Shown here: piece after piece, positions 6,153 to 10,572 of the stretch | Layout: every line of letters begins with the position of its first letter | How positions within the stretch are numbered: position 1 is the stretch's first letter | Assembly (NCBI GenBank): GCA_041485845.1 | Contig: JBGPKH010000286.1 | Location: 1 to 10,572, forward strand | Length of the DNA stretch: 10,572 nt | Source of the DNA: OMOG01 sp041485845 | Lineage (GTDB): Bacteria > Acidobacteriota > Terriglobia > Bryobacterales > Bryobacteraceae | Direction: 5' to 3' | Program-made: the position numbers and the translations under genes | The notes under the pieces: generated by a model | What the model was told of the DNA's origin: nothing | The model's database searches: none | Seen by the model: only the letters and a program-made list of their open reading frames with translations

Positions 6153-7601
6153 ATGCTAGTCATCCCCGGCCGCCGTTGCCACACCTGCGAAGGACCCACC
6201 CGCCGCGAGCTTCTCCGCGCCGGCTCCATCGCCCTGTTCGGCCTCAACCTCGCCGACGTGCTCGCCATCCAGAAGACCGCGCAAGCCGCCACCAACAAGT
6301 ACCAGGGCGCGCGCGGATTCGGCAGCGCCAACTCGGTGATCATGATCTTCCTGCAAGGCGGCCCCAGCCACATCGACATCTGGGATCCCAAGCCCGACGC
6401 CCCCGCCAACATCCGCGGCGAGTTCAAGCCCATCCCCACCAAGATCAAGGGCACCTACATCGGCGAGCACATGCCGATGATGGCCAACGCGCTCGACAAG
6501 GCCACCCTCATCCGGTCGATGAGCTACACCCCGAATGGCCTGTTCAACCACACCGCGGCGATCTACCAGATGCTCACCGGCTATCCGCCCGACCGCGTGT
6601 CGCCCTCGGGCCAGCTCGAGCCGCCCAGCCCCGCCGACTTTCCGACCGCCGGCAGCCACGTGTCCAAGATCCGTCCGCCGAAGGAAGCCGTGCTGCCGTT
6701 CGTGGAACTGCCGCGCCCGCTCCAGGAATCGGGCGTGATCGGCAAGGGCGGCTCCGCGGGATTTCTCGGCAAAGCTTACGACCCGTACCGCCTTTATCAG
6801 GACCCGGCGAAGCCCATCAAGACCGAAGACCTCACTCTCCGCAAAGAAGTGCCGCCCGAGCGATTGAAGGACCGCTTCGAGCTGCTCAAGGGCATCAACG
6901 GCTCCATGCCCGACCTCGAGAAGGCGCTCAAGAGCTACGCCATCGACGAATACTACGGCAAGGCCTTCGACCTGGTGCTCTCCGGCAAAGCGCGCGACGC
7001 GTTCGACCTGACCAAAGAGCAGGACAAAGTCCGCGAGCGCTACGGCCAGACGACCTTCGGGCAGGGGCTGCTGCTCTCGCGACGTCTCATCGAGGCCGGC
7101 ACGCGCTTCGTGCAGATGAACTGGCCGGCGGTGGCCAACGGCAATCCGGAAACGGATTCCTGGGATACCCATGCGGCCAATTTCGCTCCCCTCAAGAATC
7201 TGCACTGCCCCAAGCTCGATCGCGGCCTCTCCGCCCTGCTCGAAGACATGGATGCCCGCGGCCTCCTCAAGGACACGCTCGTAGTCGCCATCGGCGAGTT
7301 CGGCCGATCGCCGCGCATCGGCGTCAGCACCTCCGGCAATTCCAACGCGCCCGACGGCCGCGACCACTGGCCCTACTGCTACAGCGGCGTGGTCGCCGGT
7401 TGCGGCATCGCGCGCGGCGCGCAGTACGGCGAATCGGACCAGACGGCGTCCTCGCCCAAGGACAAGCCGGTGCATCCCAACGACCTGCTGGCCACGGTCT
7501 ACTACGCCCTCGGCATCGACCCCGACACCGTCGTCCTCAACCACCTCAACCAGCCGCGTGAGCTGGTGAAAGGTAAGGTGGTGGCCGACTTGTGGGCGTA
7601 A
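6153..7601 (+). CDS. Tat-exported DUF1501 family protein
   Basis: This 482-residue protein has a twin-arginine signal: TRRELL at 16-21 followed by a hydrophobic stretch (about 23-37). Family hallmarks are IMIFLQGGPSHIDIWDPKP (GGPSHID at 69-75), the EHMPMMA and IRSMSYT segments, a TGYPP loop, and near the C-terminus GEFGRSPRIG, GRDHWPY and a closing DLLATVYYALGID. DUF1501 proteins resemble the alkaline phosphatase/sulfatase superfamily and are usually encoded next to DUF1549/DUF1553 proteins, exactly as here, suggesting they work as a pair. The reaction is not known. Export by Tat implies folding, possibly with a bound cofactor or metal, in the cytoplasm. It begins 239 nt after the previous gene; that gap contains a possible broken copy of its own start and tandem repeats. 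It ends inside the start of the next gene. Confidence 0.9.
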   Translation: MLVIPGRRCHTCEGPTRRELLRAGSIALFGLNLADVLAIQKTAQAATNKYQGARGFGSANSVIMIFLQGGPSHIDIWDPKPDAPANIRGEFKPIPTKIKGTYIGEHMPMMANALDKATLIRSMSYTPNGLFNHTAAIYQMLTGYPPDRVSPSGQLEPPSPADFPTAGSHVSKIRPPKEAVLPFVELPRPLQESGVIGKGGSAGFLGKAYDPYRLYQDPAKPIKTEDLTLRKEVPPERLKDRFELLKGINGSMPDLEKALKSYAIDEYYGKAFDLVLSGKARDAFDLTKEQDKVRERYGQTTFGQGLLLSRRLIEAGTRFVQMNWPAVANGNPETDSWDTHAANFAPLKNLHCPKLDRGLSALLEDMDARGLLKDTLVVAIGEFGRSPRIGVSTSGNSNAPDGRDHWPYCYSGVVAGCGIARGAQYGESDQTASSPKDKPVHPNDLLATVYYALGIDPDTVVLNHLNQPRELVKGKVVADLWA

Positions 7602-8296
7602 TCCTCTTCCTGTTGGCTTGTGGGGCAGGTTGGCAACCTGCGGCCGATTGGCAATCGGCCAGCCGGGCGGAGCCAGGCCCTGCGCCGGTCCGCATCGTGC
7701 TAGTCGGCGATTCCACGGTCAACGACGAAGGCGGCTGGGGCCCCGGCTTCCGCTCTTTTCTTCCTGGGGTGGACGTCATCAACCTCGCCAAGAACGGCCG
7801 CAGCTCGAAGAGCTTCCGCGACCAGGGCCTGTGGGAGCCGGCGCTCGCGGCCAAGCCCAACTACATCCTGATTCAGTTCGGCCACAACGACGGCCCGGGC
7901 AAAGGACCAGAGCGCGAGACCGACCCCGGCACAACCTACCGAGCCAACCTCGCCCGCTACATAGACGAAGCGCGCGCCGCCGGAGCGGAAGCGGTGCTCG
8001 TCACCTCCATCGTGCGCCGCGTCTTCACGCCCGATGGCAAGGTCAAGCGCGACTCACTGGTCCCCTACGTGGAAGCCGCCCGCGCACTGGCCGCCGAAAA
8101 GAAAGTCCCGCTCCTGGACCTCTACTCGCTGACCCTGGCCCAGGCCGAAGCCCTCGGCCCCGACGGCTGCGCCGAAATCGATGCCCGCACCCCGGAAGGC
8201 AAGCGCGACACCACCCATCTCGGCCCGAAAGGCCGCCAGGAAATCGGAGCCATGGCCGCCCGCGAGCTGCTGAAGGTCCACCCGGAGTTGAGATGA
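7592..8296 (+). CDS. Exported SGNH hydrolase, rhamnogalacturonan acetylesterase-like
   Basis: A 234-residue SGNH/GDSL esterase. Block I is GDSTVND (nucleophile Ser41), block II NLAKNGRSSKSF, block III FGHND (Asn99), and block V DTTHLGPKG (Asp206, His209), so the full catalytic set is present. The GDST, NGRSSKSF and DxxHL combination is that of rhamnogalacturonan acetylesterases (CE12-like), which remove acetyl groups from pectic polysaccharide; the actual substrate here is inferred only. The start is GTG 7592: an in-frame stop at 7574-7576 leaves no earlier choice, and GGTGG lies upstream. It overlaps the DUF1501 gene by 10 nt. The N-terminus VILFLLAC is hydrophobic and could be a weak lipoprotein signal (Cys10), but it lacks a basic n-region, and residues 11-23 (GAGWQPAADWQSA) come from a palindromic repeat. 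Export is probable, lipidation uncertain. Confidence 0.85.
   Translation: MGVILFLLACGAGWQPAADWQSASRAEPGPAPVRIVLVGDSTVNDEGGWGPGFRSFLPGVDVINLAKNGRSSKSFRDQGLWEPALAAKPNYILIQFGHNDGPGKGPERETDPGTTYRANLARYIDEARAAGAEAVLVTSIVRRVFTPDGKVKRDSLVPYVEAARALAAEKKVPLLDLYSLTLAQAEALGPDGCAEIDARTPEGKRDTTHLGPKGRQEIGAMAARELLKVHPELR
7625..7660. repeat. Twin palindromes in the N-terminus of the esterase
   Basis: Two perfect hairpins abut: GCAGGTT-GGC-AACCTGC (7625-7641, 7-bp arms) and GGCCGATT-GGC-AATCGGCC (7642-7660, 8-bp arms). Both share the centre TTGGCAA. In frame they encode AGWQPAADWQSA, placed between the hydrophobic signal segment and the mature esterase. The doubled, same-loop arrangement resembles REP/BIME-type elements rather than chance. 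Confidence 0.8.
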
Positions 8297-8434
8297 CCGG
8301 GTCAGCAGTGGGACGGACGATCAGCCCTTGCCGTCTGCAGATAGGGTCGCCCGGCCACGAGCAGGGATGAAAGAGGTTCGATGGGGGGAGTCTCAGCGGG
8401 CCCCGAACTCAGTACACGCTCGAAGGCGCGCAGA

Positions 8435-8453
8435 CCGTTTTGCTACAAAACGG
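8435..8453. repeat. Perfect 8-bp hairpin between convergent genes
   Basis: CCGTTTTG (8435-8442), loop CTA, CAAAACGG (8446-8453). It lies in the 190-nt gap (8297-8486) between the esterase (+) and toxin (-) genes. No run of T follows on either strand, so it is not a standard intrinsic terminator, although a two-way stabilising or attenuating role is possible. Nothing else in the gap looks like a gene. Confidence 0.6.
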
Positions 8454-8486
8454 ATTGAGTCCCGGGCGGTAGAGGCGGCCCTTGCT

Positions 8487-8831
8487 TCACCGGCCAAGAA
8501 TGACGTCGATGCCGGCGAGCAGTAGTTCCATCTTCGCCCGCGGCAACTTCCCCACGGATTCCCCGAGCAGGTCCCGGTCCAGGGTCAGGATCTGAGAGAC
8601 GTTCGCAACCGAATCCTGAGGCAGTCCCGTCAAGCGGCTCGAAAGCACAAGATTTCCCGGAGCATCGGCCCACCGAAGGTTCGTGGTCAACGGAACGCAA
8701 ACCACGGTTGCGATGCGGCTGCGATTCAACGCGTCGCCTTGGACAAGCACAACCGGCCTTCTATATCCGGGGCCGGAACCGGCAGGAGCGGGCAGATCCG
8801 CCCACCGGATTTCACCTTGCGCGATCACCAC
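8487..8831 (-). CDS. MazF/PemK-type endoribonuclease toxin
   Basis: A 114-residue toxin of the MazF/PemK family, which cuts mRNA and is held inactive by its antitoxin. The start of the fold is VIAQGEIRWADLPAP, followed by GYRRPVVLVQGD (Arg25) and TVVCVPLTTN (Thr49-Thr50), the expected arginine and threonine of the active site, and a C-terminal helix KMELLLAGIDVIL. The length is normal for the family. I chose the GTG whose first base is 8831, giving MVIAQGE; the adjacent GTG (8828) would give the usual 4-nt GTGA overlap with the antitoxin stop. A longer frame to 8900 would add 23 unlikely residues. It is translated after the antitoxin in one operon and appears intact. Confidence 0.85.
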   Translation of the reverse strand: MVIAQGEIRWADLPAPAGSGPGYRRPVVLVQGDALNRSRIATVVCVPLTTNLRWADAPGNLVLSSRLTGLPQDSVANVSQILTLDRDLLGESVGKLPRAKMELLLAGIDVILGR

Positions 8832-9058
8832 TCGACTCTTTCCAGGACGCGGGCCGCGGCTCGCGAGACAAACTCGTCTTTGGGCTCCAAATCTGCGCAC
8901 ACGCGGTTCATCGCCTCGGTGACTTCATCGGCTGCATGCCGCGCCACGTACTCCCGGAGTGCGTCGCTGAATAACTGGCTGCGGGACTTCCTGGTCCGGC
9001 GCGCGAGCCGTTCGGCCCCTTCGAACACGTCGTCGGGAATGGATACGGCTGTTTTCAT
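8825..9058 (-). CDS. Ribbon-helix-helix antitoxin of the MazF-type toxin
   Basis: This 77-residue protein starts MKTAVSIPDDVFEGAERLAR, a classic ribbon-helix-helix start: a short beta strand (KTAVSIP) then two helices up to about residue 43 (SRSQLFSDALREYVARH). The rest is likely the toxin-binding tail. It would bind DNA as a dimer and repress its own operon, and neutralise the toxin. It precedes the toxin and overlaps it by 4 to 7 nt, the usual order. Its ATG has almost no leader: AAAGG sits one base from the ATG, and a TATACT box is placed so that transcription could begin at the ATG itself. Residue positions are standard and nothing looks broken. Confidence 0.8.
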   Translation of the reverse strand: MKTAVSIPDDVFEGAERLARRTRKSRSQLFSDALREYVARHAADEVTEAMNRVCADLEPKDEFVSRAAARVLERVEW

Positions 9059-9064
9059 ACCTTT

Positions 9065-9093
9065 AGTATAACCCGTGCCAGCGGCTCTGTTTC
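9065..9093 (-). promoter_or_regulatory. Candidate promoter of the toxin-antitoxin operon
   Basis: On the minus strand TATACT (9070-9065) matches the -10 consensus at five of six positions. With a 17-nt spacer, the -35 position (9093-9088) reads GAAACA, a poor match. The predicted transcription start falls at about 9058, the first base of the antitoxin ATG, which suggests a leaderless message. Confidence 0.45.
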
Positions 9094-9127
9094 GAGTGCC
9101 GCCGGTTGCTGGCCGTTACAGAGCCGC
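9081..9127. promoter_or_regulatory. 10-bp inverted repeat at the toxin-antitoxin promoter, possible operator
   Basis: GCGGCTCTGT (9081-9090) and ACAGAGCCGC (9118-9127) are perfect inverted copies 27 nt apart. The left arm overlaps the candidate -35 position. An operator bound by the ribbon-helix-helix antitoxin would fit, but a transposon-like or hairpin origin is also possible. Confidence 0.45.
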
Positions 9128-9148
9128 GACAACAGGGAGCGGTCGACT

Positions 9149-9175
9149 AGAACCGGCTTCCCCCTGACCGGTTTT
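9149..9175 (+). other. Weak terminator-like hairpin
   Basis: AGAACCGG (9149-9156) can pair with CCGGTTTT (9168-9175) in RNA, with one G-U pair and an 11-nt loop. No plus-strand gene ends just upstream, so its role is unclear. Confidence 0.2.
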
Positions 9176-9226
9176 CAGGCGCATCGGCGGATTCGCGACC
9201 GTGAGCCTCGCGGGACTATCACAGAC

Positions 9227-9358
9227 ATGACCATGGAAGACAACCGCCTCGCACAATTCGAACTGATCGACGAGTTGGGGAAGGCGGCTGGACGTCGTCT
9301 ATAAGTCCCGCGAAACCCGCGCCGGGCACGCTTCACTCAGGAAGCGCACGCGAGCTAG
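9227..9358 (+). pseudogene. Decayed serine/threonine kinase N-terminus
   Basis: From ATG 9227 the frame reads MTMEDNRLAQFELIDELGK, the usual lead-in to a kinase glycine loop, then hits a stop at 9302-9304. In another frame, 9291-9323 reads DVVYKSRETRA, matching the VVYKARDTR segment that follows the loop. Back in the first frame, 9329-9358 reads RFTQEAHAS then a stop, matching the RFxxEAxxxS segment around the alpha-C glutamate. The VAIK lysine segment between them is missing. This is the expected order for a kinase N-lobe broken by frameshifts and a deletion. A related kinase starts 524 nt downstream. Confidence 0.7.
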
Positions 9359-9402
9359 GGAACGAATGCGCGTAAGCTACTTCGCAGCCGAAAGTAAGAT
9401 AC

Positions 9403-9555
9403 ATGGAAAAACTGGTAGTACCGAAATTCGCCACCGAAGCCGAAGAGGCCGAATGGTGGGACCAGCACATGGACGTGGTCGAAGCGAACCTCATCGAGGC
9501 GGCCGAGAGGGGGACGCTTCGACCGGTTTCCGACCAGAGCGAGGCCGCCGGGTGA
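9403..9555 (+). CDS. CopG/BrnA-like antitoxin, N-terminal part (50 residues)
   Basis: A short frame reads MEKLVVPKFATEAEEAEWW and continues with DQHMDVVEANLIEAAERG to a TGA at 9553-9555. The KFATEAEEAEWWDxH pattern is the N-terminal signature of CopG-type antitoxins of the BrnA/PF12441 kind, which normally continue into a ribbon-helix-helix C-terminus. That C-terminus is found in the overlapping next frame. This is therefore probably one gene broken by a frameshift, although two separately translated pieces cannot be excluded. No recognisable ribosome site precedes the ATG, and no BrnT-like toxin is beside it. Confidence 0.55.
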   Translation: MEKLVVPKFATEAEEAEWWDQHMDVVEANLIEAAERGTLRPVSDQSEAAG

Positions 9556-9737
9556 TTCGCGCAGCCAAACGGGCGCTTGCCGCCAGGGAGGCAGCATGGG
9601 CGCTGATTGCCAGCGTGTCCGATGAGGATCGGAATCGTTTTCAGCAACTCGCTGTCAAAGCCGGGCTGGACGATGAAACCTATATCCACCAGATGTTGCT
9701 GAATGCGTTGGCCTCTGCGGATGCCCCCGCCGCGTGA
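9552..9737 (+). pseudogene. CopG/BrnA-like antitoxin, C-terminal part in another frame
   Basis: Read from the GTG at 9552, which overlaps the upstream stop as GTGA, this frame gives 61 residues including LIASVSDEDRNRFQQLAVKA then GLDDETYIHQMLLNAL. This matches the ribbon-helix-helix half of CopG antitoxins (V-S-x-x-D, A-x-x-x-G-L, then a T-Y-I-x-x-x-L helix). Together with 9403-9555 it makes one antitoxin of about 110 residues, so a single-base indel somewhere near 9520-9550 is the simplest explanation. The GTGA overlap would also allow coupled translation as a separate small protein. Confidence 0.55.
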
Positions 9738-9867
9738 TGACCGTACTCGCCCCGCGGACTTTTGAGCCGCGTCATTCAGCCCAAACTTCCCGCCAATCGG
9801 GCTTGCCGGTAAACGGTCATACACATACCCCAAGAATGCGATACTGCCGGGCGTCATCCCACGGTCC

Positions 9868-9877
9868 AGGAAGGTGA
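9868..9877 (+). promoter_or_regulatory. Ribosome binding site of the kinase gene
   Basis: AGGAAGGTGA lies four bases before ATG 9882 and supports that start. The 144-nt gap before it shows only a weak -10-like GATACT at 9840-9845. Confidence 0.65.
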
Positions 9878-9881
9878 TACC

Positions 9882-10572
9882 ATGTCAGAACTCCATACGA
9901 TGAGCCCGCAGCAGACCATCGCGCACTATCGCATCACGGCCAAACTCGGCGAGGGCGGAATGGGCGCGGTCTACCGCGCCACCGACACCAAACTGAATCG
10001 CGACGTCGCCATCAAAGTTCTGCCCGATTCCTTCGCGCAGGACCCCGACCGTCTCGCGCGCTTTACTCGCGAAGCCCAGGTGCTGGCGTCGCTCAACCAC
10101 CCCCACATCGCCGCGATCTACGGCGTCGAAGACCGCGCGCTCATCCTCGAATTGGTCGAAGGCCCTACGCTCGCCGACCGCATTGCCGAGGGGCCGGTCA
10201 CGCTCGACGAGGCGTTGTCCATGGCGAAGCAGATCGCGGAAGCCCTGGAGTACGCGCACGAGAAAGGCATCATCCATCGCGATCTCAAGCCGGCCAACGT
10301 GAAGATCACTCCCCAGGGCGCAGTCAAGGTGCTGGACTTTGGGCTGGCGAAGGTGGCGCAGGCTTCAGCCGGCGAACCAGCCGACCCCGCGGCCTCGCCC
10401 ACCCTCACCATGCGCGCGACGCAACTCGGCCCATCATGGGCACCGCCGCCTACATGAGCCCCGAGCAGGCCAAGGGCAAACCGGTCGATCGCCGCGCTGA
10501 CATCTGGGCCTTTGCGGTGGTGCTGGTCGAGATGCTTACCGGCCGCCCGCTCTACACCGGCGACACCGTGTC
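9882..10572 (+). pseudogene. Serine/threonine protein kinase, frameshifted, cut by window end
   Basis: Hanks-type kinase with an intact first part: glycine loop GEGGMGAVY (23-31), VAIK lysine Lys45, alpha-C Glu64 in RFTREAQ, catalytic HRDLKPANV (Asp134) and DFG (152-154). The frame then ends at a TGA at 10455-10457, giving 191 residues with an unrelated end (PSWAPPPT). In the frame one base later, 10433 onward reads IMGTAAYMSPEQAKG, then DRRADIWAFAVVLVEMLTGR to the window end: the activation-segment end, APE-like motif and subdomain IX of the same kinase. One missing base, most simply a C in the GCCC run at 10430-10432, explains this. Acidobacterial kinases of this type usually continue into a membrane segment and a sensor such as WD40 or TPR, outside this window. 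It is either a pseudogene or a sequencing error. If read as one gene it is a normal regulatory kinase. Confidence 0.85.

Noticed and set aside
5923..6159. 78-codon open frame as an independent small gene
   Set aside because: Most of it is translated repeat sequence, it overlaps the DUF1501 start, and only its first 23 or so codons resemble anything.
6156..7561. Long open frames on both strands over the DUF1501 gene
   Set aside because: Both are biased-composition shadows (Arg/Pro/His-rich on plus, Gly/Val/Asp-rich on minus); the DUF1501 frame has all family motifs.
8297..8486. tRNA or small RNA gene in the convergent gap
   Set aside because: No cloverleaf, no CCA end and no recognisable RNA signature; only the single hairpin stands out.
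8328..8525. 65-codon plus-strand open frame between esterase and toxin
   Set aside because: No recognisable motif, biased composition, and it runs through a hairpin into the antisense of the toxin gene.
9081..9127. Inverted repeat as the ends of an insertion sequence
   Set aside because: The arms are only 27 nt apart, with no room for a transposase and no matching target duplication.
9333..9857. 174-codon minus-strand open frame
   Set aside because: It is antisense to the antitoxin pieces and kinase remnant and shows no domain.

Overview
The window is GC-rich, densely packed bacterial DNA. It is most likely from an Acidobacteriota member close to Bryobacterales/Solibacter, judged from memory of family content and not from a search. 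The clues are a secreted c-type cytochrome/WD40 protein, a PPC-domain protein, a DUF1549-DUF1553 protein and a DUF1501 protein in one row, plus a serine/threonine kinase whose N-terminus is of the kind abundant in that group. Planctomycetes and Verrucomicrobia share the DUF1549/1553/1501 families, so the phylum call is tentative.

Layout. (1) 151-8296 (+) is one five-gene unit: heme/WD40 protein, PPC protein, DUF1549/DUF1553 cytochrome-like protein, Tat-exported DUF1501 protein and an SGNH esterase resembling rhamnogalacturonan acetylesterases. Genes overlap at 1/2 (4 nt), 2/3 (11 nt) and 4/5 (10 nt); only 3/4 has a gap (239 nt). All five appear exported, so the products probably act together in the periplasm or at the cell surface, perhaps on a polysaccharide; the substrate is not visible. 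(2) 8297-8486 is a convergent intergenic stretch with a perfect hairpin. (3) 8487-9058 (-) is a MazF/PemK toxin with a ribbon-helix-helix antitoxin, with a possible leaderless promoter and a 10-bp inverted repeat upstream. (4) 9227-9737 is a graveyard: a decayed kinase N-terminus followed by a CopG/BrnA-like antitoxin split over two frames. (5) 9882 to the window end is a kinase whose frame breaks by one base near 10430.

The most unusual feature is that different short repeats sit at or inside the junctions of the five-gene unit and are partly translated. A C-rich repeat forms the tail of gene 1 and the N-terminus of gene 3. A 22-nt hairpin lies between the two domains of gene 3. 8-nt tandem triplets and an apparent broken copy of a DUF1501 gene start lie before gene 4. 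A twin palindrome forms the end of the signal peptide region of gene 5. No RNA genes, CRISPR arrays or transposase genes were seen.
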